Positions 25,101-35,058 are shown, counted from the stretch's first letter. The stretch is 64,000 nucleotides of DNA from Flavitalea plasmicola (GCF_030546645.1 NZ_JAUOTO010000002.1:1-64000), one strand, 5' to 3'. Numbers and translations are program-made. Notes: generated by a model from the letters alone, not told the origin.

Positions 25101-26303
25101 ATGGCAGATAGTTTAAGCGACGAAGATATCATTCAATTGTTGGAAAGATATGGAGAAGGGACCCTTTCTCCAGACGAAGAAGCCATCTTTTTTCAGTGGT
25201 ATCAGCAGGTGGGTTGGGAAGAATTCAGCCGGTTGTGGGCTCAATGTAAGACATTCCCGGAAGGAGGGATCATGCAGTCTCCAGAAATGTCCATCCTTCT
25301 AAGGGAGCAACTGGAAAGAGCTATCAACACCTTCGAGAACGGCGATGATCAATCTCTCTATCTTTTAAAAAAGCCCTGGATCCGGATGGCGGGGGTGGCT
25401 GCTGCGGTGATGGTGATCCTGGCTGCGGGAGGGTACTGGTGGTTACACCGGCAGAGCCCGGCACCGGCCATCGCAGTCAGGAAGTTGATTGACATCGCGG
25501 CTCCAATGACCAGCCGGGCTACCATTATCCTCGCGGGCGGGCAAAAAGTTTTTCTGGACAGCGTTGGCAACGGAACAGTGGCTGTACAAGGGAATGTTAC
25601 CGTGATAAAGAAAGCCGATGGCCGGGTCGTGTATAATGGGTCAGCCCCGCAGGCGCCCGGCTCCCCTATCGGCAATAATACACTATCAAATCCCCGCGGC
25701 AGCAAGCCCGTTTCGCTGACCTTAAGCGACGGCACCAATGTGTGGCTTAATAGTGAAAGTTCACTGACCTATCCGGCAGCCTTTACTGGCAAAGCGCGTG
25801 AAGTAACGATCACCGGTGAAGCCTATTTTGAAGTGACAAAGAACGCAGCCATGCCATTTACAGTAACAAAGGGCGATATAACCATCATCGTTCTTGGCAC
25901 AGATCTTAATATAAATGCGTACGCGGATGAAACAAATCTGAAAGTGACTTTGCTGGAAGGATCGGTGAAAGTGACGCGTGGAGAGGCATCGGATCTACTC
26001 AGGCCGGGTCAGCAGGCGCAGATCGGCCAGGGCATAAAAGTGATATCCGATGTGGATATGGACGAAGTGATGGCATGGAAAAACGGCAAATTCATTTTTG
26101 GAGAAAAAGCCAATATAGAGACCATTATGAACCAAATTGCCAGGTGGTATGATATGGATGTCGAGTACCAGAAAAAGGTGAATGTCCATTTTGGGGGTAG
26201 TATTTCCCGCCAGGTGAGTGCCTCAAAATTGCTGGAAAAATTGGAAATGACAGGAGACGTACATTTTAAGATAGAAGGAAAAAAAGTAATTGTTATGCCA
26301 TAA
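25101..26303 (+). CDS. FecR family anti-sigma factor
   Basis: 400 residues. The N-terminal cytoplasmic part (1-90) should hold the sigma factor. One membrane helix (MAGVAAAVMVILAAGGYWW, about 95-113) leads to the periplasmic FecR domain (LSDGTNVWLNSESSLTYPAAF, TGEAYFEVTKN, VLGTDLNINAY, LLEGSVKV). The C-terminal DUF4974-type domain ends the protein. It relays a signal from the SusC N-terminal STN domain to the sigma factor. Confidence 0.94.
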   Translation: MADSLSDEDIIQLLERYGEGTLSPDEEAIFFQWYQQVGWEEFSRLWAQCKTFPEGGIMQSPEMSILLREQLERAINTFENGDDQSLYLLKKPWIRMAGVAAAVMVILAAGGYWWLHRQSPAPAIAVRKLIDIAAPMTSRATIILAGGQKVFLDSVGNGTVAVQGNVTVIKKADGRVVYNGSAPQAPGSPIGNNTLSNPRGSKPVSLTLSDGTNVWLNSESSLTYPAAFTGKAREVTITGEAYFEVTKNAAMPFTVTKGDITIIVLGTDLNINAYADETNLKVTLLEGSVKVTRGEASDLLRPGQQAQIGQGIKVISDVDMDEVMAWKNGKFIFGEKANIETIMNQIARWYDMDVEYQKKVNVHFGGSISRQVSASKLLEKLEMTGDVHFKIEGKKVIVMP

Positions 26304-26308
26304 AAAAA

Positions 26309-26333
26309 CCGGAAGTGTTGGAACCACCTCCGG
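26309..26333 (+). other. Hairpin between the anti-sigma and SusC genes
   Basis: CCGGA and TCCGG pair, with an inner GTG/CAC pairing, just past the FecR stop codon. No T tract follows. It could be a processing or attenuation site. Confidence 0.35.
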
Positions 26334-26404
26334 CGAGTATTCGGGTAACTGTTTAATCAATCATTCGAGGACTGCTTATTTTTTCACCCAAACTAAACAA
26401 AGTT

Positions 26405-29400
26405 ATGCATTTCTGGGCTCTTTGTAAAAAACCCCCATTTCGGGGGGCCATCACCAAAACGCTGTTAATAATGAAGTTTGCAGCCATTTTTCTCATTTCG
26501 GCCTCTATGGCGGCAAGCGCCAACGGGTTCTCCCAACAGATCACCCTTGCGGGAAAAAACGTGCCATTGACACGGGTATTTAAAGAAATACAGAAGCAAA
26601 GCGGCTTCGATCTTATTTATACCTATGAGCTCGTCGAGCCCCTGGGTAATATTTCTGTCCATTTGCGCCATGCCTCCTTAAAAGAAGCGTTGGATGAATG
26701 TTTGAAAGACAAGCCACTCACCTACCGTATCGAGGACAAGACGGTGATCATCCAGCGGAAGGCGCAAGCGACCACGCTTCTCAAAGAGGAGGCTCCTTCC
26801 CCGGTGGAATTGAAAGGAAAAGTCACAGACGAGCAGGGCCGGCCTGTTCCCGGGGCGTCGGTGAAACTGAAAGCGTCAAACCTGGGGACTGCTACGAATA
26901 CAGATGGCGAGTTTACGCTCAGCGTGCCGGACGAGCCGGGTATACTTATTTTTTCATCTATCGGGTATAAGACAAAAGAGGTTGGTATAGGAAGTAACAG
27001 GTTTATAAACGTATCCTTAGCTGCCGAGCCAGGAGGCTTAAACGAGGTGGTGGTCGTGGGGTATGGCACTCAAAAGAAAGCCACGTTAACGGGATCTGTG
27101 GCTGAAGTTAAAGGGGACGAAATTGTTAAAAGCCAGGCAATCAACGTAGCAGGATCACTTGCCGGACAATTGCCCGGCGTTATTATCAATTCGCCGTCAG
27201 GTGAGCCGGGAAGGAATGATCCCTCCATTTATATCAGGGGCATGAGCACCACCGGGAATAATTCCGTGCTGGTGGTTATAGACGGCGTTGAAAGAGGCGG
27301 CTTAGGACAGCTTAACCCGAATGACATAGAATCAATATCCGTATTAAAAGATGCATCCGCCGCCATATATGGGGCGCAGGCTGCCAACGGAGTGATATTG
27401 GTAACTACGAAAAAGGGCAGCCTGGGCTCCGCCCCCAAAGTCGATTTCTCGTATAACGAAGGATTAAGCCAACCGACGAGAAACCCTGTCATGGCCAATT
27501 CATATACTTTTGCACAGGTGTCCAATGAAATTAATGCGCAGCAGGGGCTGGCTCCGGCGTATTCGGCCACCGATCTGGAAAAATACAAAGCCGGGAATGA
27601 CCCTGATCATCCCAATACAGACTGGTATAAATTTATTGTCAAGAACTGGACTCCGCAACATAGGGCCAATTTATCCGTATCAGGCGGTAATAATGGTACG
27701 ACTTATTTCCTGTCGTTTGGCCAGGTTTACCAGGCCGGGCAGTATAAGTCCGGCACTGAAAATATAAAACAATATAATCTCAGGGCAAATATCGGGGTCC
27801 AGGTGTCAAAATACCTGAAGGTGGGAGTGAATCTGGCAGGCAGGGTGGATAATAACCATTTCCCTTATAATAGCGCCAACCAACTGAACAGTCATATCTT
27901 TCTTTACCAGCCTAACTGGCAGCCATACTGGCCGGGCACCAAAAATCCTCAACCGCTTAGAGGAAGCGAAAATATCGTCAACTGGGTAAGTGATAATGCG
28001 GGATACCGGACCCAAAAGGTAAATACGTTTCAAAGCACGGGATATATAAATTGGCAATTACCCTGGGTAAAAGGATTATCCGTAGAAGGCAGCGGCAGTT
28101 ATGATCCCAATAGCACCTATGTTAAAACGTTTCGGGAACCGGATTTTGTCTACTACAAAGATCCTGGCACCGGCGTCTTAACGCGAGGACGTTCAGGAAT
28201 GGGTACGGACCAGGCGACATTGAATGATAACATATCATTGGGCTCCTTGCTTTATCTGACCGCCAAGATGCATTATGAGCGAAAATTCGGACTGCATTAT
28301 ATAAAAGCATTATTAGGTTATGAACAAACCTCCACCTACAGCAACTTTGATGAGGCCTATAGAAGTAATTTTCCCTCTACGGTGTTACCGCAGATATTTG
28401 CCGGCAGCAGCGACCCCAACCAACAGTCCAACAATGGCTCCGCCTCGCAGACTGCCAGGCAAAACGAGTTTGGAAGGGTCAATTATGATTATGCCGGGAA
28501 ATATTTAGCTGAATTTACCATGCGTCGCGATGGATCTCCCAATTTTCCCGCCAATAAACGATGGGGATATTTCCCAAGTGCGTCCGCCGGCTGGCGGTTA
28601 TCGCAAGAGCGGTTTATGAAAAAATACACTTTCATCAATGAGCTGAAGATCCGTGCCTCCTACGGCGTGATGGGGAACGACCTGGTGGCCCCGTTTCAAT
28701 ATTTAACCAATTATGGATATGGAAATAACTACGTAATAGGCGGCAGTAACGTCATCGGCCTGGTACAAACGGGCGTTCCCAATCCCAATATTACCTGGGA
28801 GACGGCCAAAACAGGGAATGTTGGATTAGACGCGACCTTGTGGAACGGCCTTTTAGGTATTACATTTGATTATTTCCAAACCAGGAGATCTGATATTTTA
28901 ACAACGGCGGCTTCAGTTGTCCCCGGTTATACCGGGTTAACACTTCCGGATGAAAACATTGGCATTGTCGACAACAAAGGATTTGAACTGGTGCTCAGCC
29001 ATACCAACAACCGGCACAAGTTTCAATACAGTATTTCCGGGAATCTTGCTTTTGCCAGAAACAGGGTTATTTATGGCAATGCACAACCCGGATTAGAGCC
29101 TTATCAGCTCGCTAAAGGCCATCCAATCGGAGCAGGTTTGTACTATGAGGCCATGGGGATCTTCAAAGACCAGGCTGACATCGATTCCTACGCGCACATG
29201 CCAGGTACCGTACCGGGCGATATTAAATACAGAGATATCAATCATGACGCAAGCATTGACTCACGCGATCAAATCCTGAAAGATCAAACAAATATTCCGC
29301 AGATGACCTTTGGATTGAATTCCAACTTCAGATACAAGGGGTTTGAGCTATCCATACTCCTGCAGGGCCAGGCAAACGTCAAACAATATTTTGGAGGTTA

Positions 29401-29773
29401 TTTCCCTGTGATGAGCTACTCATTGGGGAACTTTTTAAATTGGAGAGCTGATAACCGTTGGTCGCCTGCAAATACCAATGCGACAATGCCCAGGGCGAGT
29501 TATGAAAACTTTAATAACAATACCAATAACTCCACCCAATGGCTGATTGACGCAGGTTTCTTAAGAGTTAAGAATGTATCCTTCAGTTATAACTTACCGC
29601 AAAATATAGCCAATCACGCAGGCATGAAAAATTTGCGGTTCTCTGTCAACGCGAATAATCTATTCCTGATCTACGACCACATGAAAGCCCTGGGATTTGA
29701 TCCGGAAACTACAGATTACTGGTATTATCCGCCACAACGTGTGATTAGTTTTGGAATTAATGCAACCTTTTAA
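26405..29773 (+). CDS. SusC/RagA family TonB-dependent outer membrane transporter with STN domain
   Basis: 1122 residues. The long leader before the hydrophobic signal (MKFAAIFLISASMAASANGFSQ, starting at residue 23) is usual for Chitinophagaceae SusC proteins, so the upstream ATG is kept. An STN domain (about 47-100) shows sigma-regulator signalling. A carboxypeptidase-like domain (KGKVTDEQGRPVPGASVKLK), the plug (VVVGYGTQKKATLTGSV) and the barrel follow, ending in ISFGINATF. It imports a large ligand, probably an oligosaccharide, with the SusD partner encoded 10 bases downstream. Confidence 0.96.
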   Translation: MHFWALCKKPPFRGAITKTLLIMKFAAIFLISASMAASANGFSQQITLAGKNVPLTRVFKEIQKQSGFDLIYTYELVEPLGNISVHLRHASLKEALDECLKDKPLTYRIEDKTVIIQRKAQATTLLKEEAPSPVELKGKVTDEQGRPVPGASVKLKASNLGTATNTDGEFTLSVPDEPGILIFSSIGYKTKEVGIGSNRFINVSLAAEPGGLNEVVVVGYGTQKKATLTGSVAEVKGDEIVKSQAINVAGSLAGQLPGVIINSPSGEPGRNDPSIYIRGMSTTGNNSVLVVIDGVERGGLGQLNPNDIESISVLKDASAAIYGAQAANGVILVTTKKGSLGSAPKVDFSYNEGLSQPTRNPVMANSYTFAQVSNEINAQQGLAPAYSATDLEKYKAGNDPDHPNTDWYKFIVKNWTPQHRANLSVSGGNNGTTYFLSFGQVYQAGQYKSGTENIKQYNLRANIGVQVSKYLKVGVNLAGRVDNNHFPYNSANQLNSHIFLYQPNWQPYWPGTKNPQPLRGSENIVNWVSDNAGYRTQKVNTFQSTGYINWQLPWVKGLSVEGSGSYDPNSTYVKTFREPDFVYYKDPGTGVLTRGRSGMGTDQATLNDNISLGSLLYLTAKMHYERKFGLHYIKALLGYEQTSTYSNFDEAYRSNFPSTVLPQIFAGSSDPNQQSNNGSASQTARQNEFGRVNYDYAGKYLAEFTMRRDGSPNFPANKRWGYFPSASAGWRLSQERFMKKYTFINELKIRASYGVMGNDLVAPFQYLTNYGYGNNYVIGGSNVIGLVQTGVPNPNITWETAKTGNVGLDATLWNGLLGITFDYFQTRRSDILTTAASVVPGYTGLTLPDENIGIVDNKGFELVLSHTNNRHKFQYSISGNLAFARNRVIYGNAQPGLEPYQLAKGHPIGAGLYYEAMGIFKDQADIDSYAHMPGTVPGDIKYRDINHDASIDSRDQILKDQTNIPQMTFGLNSNFRYKGFELSILLQGQANVKQYFGGYFPVMSYSLGNFLNWRADNRWSPANTNATMPRASYENFNNNTNNSTQWLIDAGFLRVKNVSFSYNLPQNIANHAGMKNLRFSVNANNLFLIYDHMKALGFDPETTDYWYYPPQRVISFGINATF

Positions 29774-29783
29774 AAGCAAAGAC

Positions 29784-31412
29784 ATGAAAAAGATCCTTTA
29801 TATAGCAATTATTTTATTTATAGCAACGTCCTGTAATAAACTTGAATTGACCCCCTTGAATACAATATCTGATGCCAATACGTGGAGTAATCAGAATCTT
29901 ATTCAGCTGTATGTTAATGCTCAGTATACGGCGCTGCTGCATGGATACCAGAATGAACTGCTGCCCGCGGCAGACGACGAAGCCTTCAATATCCATCAAT
30001 ACGGGAATTTGTATATGGTACAAACCGGTCAATTGACACAAGACAATGTAACCAATTTTTCAACAAAGATCAATTACTGGAGCTTTGCTTACGGCTATAT
30101 CTACAGTATCAATGTTTTCTTTTCAAGGATAGACGCTGCCCCGGTGGATGCTGCTTTTAAAGCAGGCGCGATAGCAGAAATGAGATTTCTCAGAGCCTAT
30201 ATCTATGCCAATCTGATCTGGCGCTATGGCAGCGTACCCATTATTACCAAGGTTTTTGACCTGCATGACAATTTCCAGGTCACTCCGTCTTCCTACGACG
30301 ATTGCGTAAAGTTCATCGATTCGGAATTGGATTCCGCAGCAGCCCAGCTGCCGCCTGACCAGCCGGCAAGCCAGGAAGGGAGAGCTTCTGCAAATGCCTG
30401 CCTGGCGCTGAAAGCCCGTGTGCTTCTATATGATGCCAGCCTGCTGAATAATCCCAATCATGATATCACTAAATGGCAGGCGGCTGCGGATGCATCGGCA
30501 GCGTTGCTAAACCTGGGATATTCATTAAATCCCGATTATCAGGGCACGTTCCTGGCAGAGAATAACGAGATTATTTTCGCAAGGCATTTTACCCAGGCAA
30601 ACTCGAGCAATTTCTCACTGGAGGAAGGTCGTAACGGTTCTAATGGTTGGACCTCCCAAAACCCTTCTCAAAATCAGGTTAATGCTTATGAAATGGCCGC
30701 CACCGGCATGCTGCCCTATCTTGAGCAGCCCGATGGCAGCCTTGTGCTGAACCCAGGGTCAGGGTATGACCCAAACCATCCTTATGACGGCCGCGACCCC
30801 AGGCTGGACGCCTCCCTATTGCACGATGGGTCAGTTTGGCAAGGACGGGTAACGGAAACTTTTGACGGGGGATTGGACTCTCCCGGCAGCAGCATACAAC
30901 CGTGGAATGCTTCGTTAACTTCTTATGCTTATAAAAAAGGCGTTGTCGAAGCTATCCCGCCTTCCGGGTCAACGGTAAAGCCAACCAACCCCTGGATATT
31001 TTTCCGCTATGCAGAGGTGCTGCTGAACTATGCTGAAGCGGAGTTTGAATTAGGTAATGAACCGGTGGCCCGTCAATATATCAATATGGTTCGTGCGCGT
31101 CCCAGTGTAAATATGCCCCCGGTGACTGAGGCCGGCGATGCATTACGGGCGAGGATCCAAAATGAACGCCGGGTTGAACTGGCGTTTGAAGAACTTCGTT
31201 TCTTTGATGTACGTCGCTGGAAGACAGCAGCTGTTACTGAAAATATTCCGATACTCCGCATGCACATAACCAAGCAGGCTGACGGAAGCAAGGTTTACCA
31301 GATACAAACGCTGGAGGCGAGGTCGTTCTTACCGCAACATTACCTGATGCCCATACCGCGTTCCGAAGTTGATAAAAGCCAGGGCTCTCTTACGCAGAAC
31401 CCGGGGTATTGA
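29784..31412 (+). CDS. SusD/RagB family nutrient-binding outer membrane lipoprotein
   Basis: 542 residues from the ATG at 29784, which gives a lipoprotein signal (MKKILYIAIILFIATSCNK). SusD features: AEMRFLRAYIYANLIWRYGSVPII, the TPR-like helices (ANACLALKARVLLYDASL) and the C-terminal block RYAEVLLNYAEAEFE ... NERRVELAFEELRFFDVRRW ... YLMPIPRSE. It forms the lid on the SusC barrel and binds the glycan. Confidence 0.95.
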   Translation: MKKILYIAIILFIATSCNKLELTPLNTISDANTWSNQNLIQLYVNAQYTALLHGYQNELLPAADDEAFNIHQYGNLYMVQTGQLTQDNVTNFSTKINYWSFAYGYIYSINVFFSRIDAAPVDAAFKAGAIAEMRFLRAYIYANLIWRYGSVPIITKVFDLHDNFQVTPSSYDDCVKFIDSELDSAAAQLPPDQPASQEGRASANACLALKARVLLYDASLLNNPNHDITKWQAAADASAALLNLGYSLNPDYQGTFLAENNEIIFARHFTQANSSNFSLEEGRNGSNGWTSQNPSQNQVNAYEMAATGMLPYLEQPDGSLVLNPGSGYDPNHPYDGRDPRLDASLLHDGSVWQGRVTETFDGGLDSPGSSIQPWNASLTSYAYKKGVVEAIPPSGSTVKPTNPWIFFRYAEVLLNYAEAEFELGNEPVARQYINMVRARPSVNMPPVTEAGDALRARIQNERRVELAFEELRFFDVRRWKTAAVTENIPILRMHITKQADGSKVYQIQTLEARSFLPQHYLMPIPRSEVDKSQGSLTQNPGY

Positions 31413-31435
31413 TGGCTGTCTTTTGTTTTCTTTTT

Positions 31436-31466
31436 AGCTACGGACAACGATCAGTTGTCCGTAGCT
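31436..31466 (+). terminator. Perfect 13-bp inverted repeat between susD and the glycosidase gene
   Basis: AGCTACGGACAAC and GTTGTCCGTAGCT pair without mismatch around the loop GATCA, 23 bases after the SusD stop and 17 bases before the glycosidase ATG at 31484. Only three T residues follow. It could partly end the transcript or protect the upstream SusCD message, lowering expression of the enzyme relative to the transporter. Confidence 0.6.
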
Positions 31467-31483
31467 TTGAAATTATTGAGCAT

Positions 31484-33625
31484 ATGAATGTATCTATCCA
31501 TCTGACAAAGCGAATTTTTCTTAGCAGTATTCTTCTGTCGCTGTTCTTTTACAGCCCGCCCGTCCGGGCGCAAGAAGTACCATACGGGACGATCGACCGG
31601 AAAGCGGTAGTTACCCGTCACAACCTGGTGCTGAAAGCGCCTTCATTCGCAGGTCCTACGCAAGTGGGGAATGGAGATTTTGCCTATGGCTTTGATATCA
31701 CCGGAATGCAGACGTTTAACGATCAGTTTACAACGATGTCGCACTGGGGATGGCATAGCACTCAACCACCACAAGGACTTACTGCGGATTCGTTTAAACA
31801 AACGCTGGTCGAGACGCATGGCAGGATGGTTGGCTATGACCTACCCAATCCAAAGCAAGCTGCATTAACGCAATGGCTTGCCAGTAATCCGCACCGGTGT
31901 AACCTCGGAAGAATAGGGCTGCTGTTGAAAAAGGAGGATGGCAGCCTTGCGAAAATGAGTGATCTGCAGGACCCGGTGCAATACCTGGACCTTTGGACAG
32001 GTGTTGCGGAAAGTAATTTCACCATTGAGGGACAAAAGGTAAAAGTCATCACCGTATGTGATCCGGATAGGGATATTTTAGGTTTCAGGATCGAGTCTGA
32101 TCTAATTCAAAAGGGAAGGATAGGGATCTCTGTAGCCTTTCCCTATCCAAGCTTACAATACTTTAGCAATGGTTCGGATTATACCAGCGCTTCGCTGCAC
32201 CAAACGAACCTGAGGGTGATGAATGCCCATTCGGTGATATTTGACAGGCAACTCGACAGTACTATTTACCATGTGGCCTGCGCGTGGTCGGGACGGGGCA
32301 AGATCAACAAGCAAAAAGCCCACCGTTATGATCTTTATCCGGCATCTGATGGGGGATCCGTTGAGTATGTTTTTGCATTTTCCCCTTCGGGGATCGATGA
32401 TCGCTTGCCCTCCTTTGCAGCAATCAGGGCCGGAAGCGGCATGCACTGGGCATCATTCTGGAAAAGCGGGGCAGCGCTGGATCTTTCCAAAAGCAGGGAT
32501 CCCCGCTGGTTTGAGCTGGAAAGAAGGATCGTCCTGTCGCAATATGTGATGGCCATTAATGCGGCCGGCAATTATCCGCCACAGGAAACAGGGCTGGTAA
32601 ACAATAGCTGGTACGGCAGGTTCCACTACGAGATGTACTGGTGGCATGCGGCACATTATGCCTTATGGGACAGATGGCCCCTTCTTCGAAACAGCCTGCA
32701 TGTGTATGCGGATAATTTAAAGTTATCGGAGAAACGGGCCAGGCTTCAGGGATATGCGGGTGCAAGATGGGCGAAATGCACGGGCCCGGATGGCAGGGAA
32801 TGGCCAGACTTTACCCACGCCTTCCTGATCTGGCAGCAACCCCACCCTATTTTTTTTGCCGAACTGGATTACCGAGCCCACCCGACTTTACAAACGTTGG
32901 AGAAATGGGATCAGATCGTTGAGCAAACGGCAAATTTTTTAGCTTCTTATGCTTTCCTGGATAGCAGCCGGGATGAATATATCCTGGGACCGCCCGTAAA
33001 AACGGTTCCGGAGAACAATGATCCTGTGACTACGCAGAATCCTGCATTTGAGCTGGCTTATTGGAGATTTGGTTTGCAGACAGCCCAACAATGGCGCAAA
33101 AGGCTGAAACTGGCGCCTAACCCCAAGTGGGATGATGTATTGAAAAGACTGGCTCCCTTGCCGGTGAAGGAAGGTTTGTATGAGCAATGGGAGCATATTG
33201 ACAGCATGTGGACAAAATACAACTATGAGCATCCGGCGATGGCAGGAATCTGGGGGATGCTGCCGGGCTACGGCGCCGACCGTGGCATCATGGAAAGAAC
33301 CTATCAAAAAGTTCAGTCCGCCTGGAGATATGACACTGGCTGGGGATGGGATTTCCCCCTGGTGGCAATGTGTGCGGCCAGGCTAAGACATCCGGAGCAG
33401 GCGGTGGACATGCTTTTACACGTATCCCCCAAATTTGTATTTGACCAGCATGGCCTCGTTGGCGGCGGCAATCCGTATCCTTATATCCCGTCGAACGGCG
33501 GCTTGTTATATGCCGTGGCGATGATGACTGCGGGCTGGGATGGCGATGATAACGTACCTCAGCCGGGCTGGCCAAATGACGGCTCCTGGGTAATCAAATG
33601 GGAGGGCTTTAAAAAAGCGCCCTGA
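31484..33625 (+). CDS. Secreted six-hairpin glycosidase superfamily protein (GH65-like)
   Basis: 713 residues from the ATG at 31484, which gives a signal peptide ending near VRAQ. The longer frame overlaps susD and adds no signal-like sequence. The N-terminal beta-sandwich (about 30-320) includes TQVGNGDFAYGFDITG. The second half is an (alpha/alpha)6 barrel with FHYEMYWWHAAHYALWDRW, a pattern seen in GH65-type and related enzymes, and TGWGWDFPLVAMCAARL. Acidic residues in these two helices are the likely catalytic ones. It probably degrades the glycan taken up by the SusCD pair. The exact family and specificity are uncertain. Confidence 0.68.
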   Translation: MNVSIHLTKRIFLSSILLSLFFYSPPVRAQEVPYGTIDRKAVVTRHNLVLKAPSFAGPTQVGNGDFAYGFDITGMQTFNDQFTTMSHWGWHSTQPPQGLTADSFKQTLVETHGRMVGYDLPNPKQAALTQWLASNPHRCNLGRIGLLLKKEDGSLAKMSDLQDPVQYLDLWTGVAESNFTIEGQKVKVITVCDPDRDILGFRIESDLIQKGRIGISVAFPYPSLQYFSNGSDYTSASLHQTNLRVMNAHSVIFDRQLDSTIYHVACAWSGRGKINKQKAHRYDLYPASDGGSVEYVFAFSPSGIDDRLPSFAAIRAGSGMHWASFWKSGAALDLSKSRDPRWFELERRIVLSQYVMAINAAGNYPPQETGLVNNSWYGRFHYEMYWWHAAHYALWDRWPLLRNSLHVYADNLKLSEKRARLQGYAGARWAKCTGPDGREWPDFTHAFLIWQQPHPIFFAELDYRAHPTLQTLEKWDQIVEQTANFLASYAFLDSSRDEYILGPPVKTVPENNDPVTTQNPAFELAYWRFGLQTAQQWRKRLKLAPNPKWDDVLKRLAPLPVKEGLYEQWEHIDSMWTKYNYEHPAMAGIWGMLPGYGADRGIMERTYQKVQSAWRYDTGWGWDFPLVAMCAARLRHPEQAVDMLLHVSPKFVFDQHGLVGGGNPYPYIPSNGGLLYAVAMMTAGWDGDDNVPQPGWPNDGSWVIKWEGFKKAP

Positions 33626-33642
33626 TAAATGGCAGCGAACGG

Positions 33643-34224
33643 CTAACCCAGGACGGACATGGTGAGATTGATGATGTCTTCAAAAGCAGCTTTGTCAATG
33701 GCTGATTTACCCGTGACGCGAAGGCCTGCGATGGTATTGAAAAGGAAGCGAGCGAGTGCCCTGGGGTTTTGCTTACTGGAAATTTCACGGTTGCTTTGCC
33801 CTCTTTTGATGACTTCATAAAAGGCGTTCTCCAATTGCACGTCATTCTCACAAATGATGGCGTTGGTGTCCTTGTCATGGGATGCGGTCTCGACTGCCGA
33901 GTTGATGAGGAAACAACCTTTGTGTTGCTTGTCGCGGATCATTTCAAAGATGATCAGGTCCAACAGTTGCCGGATGGCGACTTTTGCAGGAACGGATGCA
34001 CTGAGGATCTGATCTCTTATAGCGGCCTGTGTCTGTCTGTAGCTTTCCAATGCCTTTAGATACAACTGGTGTTTGTCGCCGAAAGTATCGTACAGGCTGG
34101 AGCGGCTGATACCCAGGGTATCCACGAGGTCCTGCATTGAAGTGCCGTTGTATCCTTTTTGCCAGAATAATTCGATGGCTTTTGCCAACACTTCGGACTC
34201 ATCAAAATCTTTTGTTCTTGCCAT
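33643..34224 (-). CDS. TetR/AcrR family transcriptional regulator
   Basis: 193 residues. The N-terminal helix-turn-helix is clear (AIELFWQKGYNGTSMQDLVDTLG then ISRSSLYDTFGDKHQLY). The C-terminal ligand domain includes HKGCFLINSAVE, typical of the TetR branch that controls reductases or efflux genes. It lies downstream of an SDR gene on the same strand with 63 bases between them. It probably represses that gene through the paired sites at 35059-35105, and perhaps itself. Confidence 0.92.
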   Translation of the reverse strand: MARTKDFDESEVLAKAIELFWQKGYNGTSMQDLVDTLGISRSSLYDTFGDKHQLYLKALESYRQTQAAIRDQILSASVPAKVAIRQLLDLIIFEMIRDKQHKGCFLINSAVETASHDKDTNAIICENDVQLENAFYEVIKRGQSNREISSKQNPRALARFLFNTIAGLRVTGKSAIDKAAFEDIINLTMSVLG

Positions 34225-34234
34225 ATAAAAAACA

Positions 34235-34262
34235 GCTTTGCCTACCGTAGGGCAAGCAAAGC
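34235..34262 (-). promoter_or_regulatory. Nested palindrome between the SDR and TetR genes
   Basis: The outer arms GCTTTGC and GCAAAGC enclose CCTAC-C-GTAGG. The centre is at 34246, just upstream of the TetR start at 34224. It could be a TetR operator for autoregulation or a terminator for the SDR gene. There is no T tract on the minus strand, which slightly favours an operator. Confidence 0.45.
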
Positions 34263-34287
34263 TAATTATTTTGGTGGATATTGCCGC

Positions 34288-35037
34288 TTAGTGGACACCG
34301 CCACTGACAGTCACCATTTCGCCCGTCAGCCATCTGGAGTCGTCCGACGCGAGGAATACGGCGACCGATGAGATGTCTTCCGGCTGTCCTATACGGCCGA
34401 GCGGCGACTGGGAGGCCAGTTGCTTTTCAAAATCGCTGCCGATGAAACCGGCGGTATGTGTGCCTTCGGTCTCTACTATGCCGGGATTAAGCGAGTTGAC
34501 CCTGATCTTTTTGGGTCCCAGTTCTTTGGCCAGGACGCCACTGATCGCGTCGACTGCGGCCTTAGTGGCCGAATAGACCGAACTGCCGGCGGGGGTCAGG
34601 CGAGTGGCAGCCGAGCCGATGTTGATGACGCTGCCGCCATTGGCGCCAAAGTTCTTCACCGCCTCCTGTGTCGTCAGCAGCAGGCCGAGGACGTTGGTAT
34701 TGAACTGGCGGTGGAACTCTTCTTCCGTGATCTCTTCCAGCGTGGAGAACTTGTAGATACCGGCGTTATTTACCAGGATATCGAGGCTGCCGAAGGCCTT
34801 TTTGGTTTCGGCGAAGAGGCGTGTGATATCTGCTGCCCTGGACACGTCGCCTTGTATGGCAATTGCCTTGCCGCCCTTGCTTTTAATCTCAGCAACCACC
34901 TTATCGGCCCCTTCTTTCGAGGATGAGTAATTGACCACCACTGATGCGCCCTCGGCTGCGAGGCCTTTGGCAGTTTGTGCACCTATTCCTTTTGACGCGC
35001 CTGTTACTACAGCGACCTTGTTTGCTAATTTGTTCAT
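34288..35037 (-). CDS. Short-chain dehydrogenase/reductase (SDR)
   Basis: 249 residues, classical SDR length. The NAD(P)-binding TGASKGIGAQTAK is near the N-terminus. NNAG follows (LDILVNNAGIY), then the active-site serine (INIGSAATRL), the YxxxK pair (SSVYSATKAAV) and the C-terminal SRWLTGEMVTVSGG. Similar proteins are annotated as 3-oxoacyl-ACP reductase-like or glucose 1-dehydrogenase-like. The substrate is not known. It is probably repressed by the TetR protein encoded downstream. Confidence 0.92.
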   Translation of the reverse strand: MNKLANKVAVVTGASKGIGAQTAKGLAAEGASVVVNYSSSKEGADKVVAEIKSKGGKAIAIQGDVSRAADITRLFAETKKAFGSLDILVNNAGIYKFSTLEEITEEEFHRQFNTNVLGLLLTTQEAVKNFGANGGSVINIGSAATRLTPAGSSVYSATKAAVDAISGVLAKELGPKKIRVNSLNPGIVETEGTHTAGFIGSDFEKQLASQSPLGRIGQPEDISSVAVFLASDDSRWLTGEMVTVSGGVH

Positions 35038-35058
35038 GTTTGTAATTTTATTAATTTT

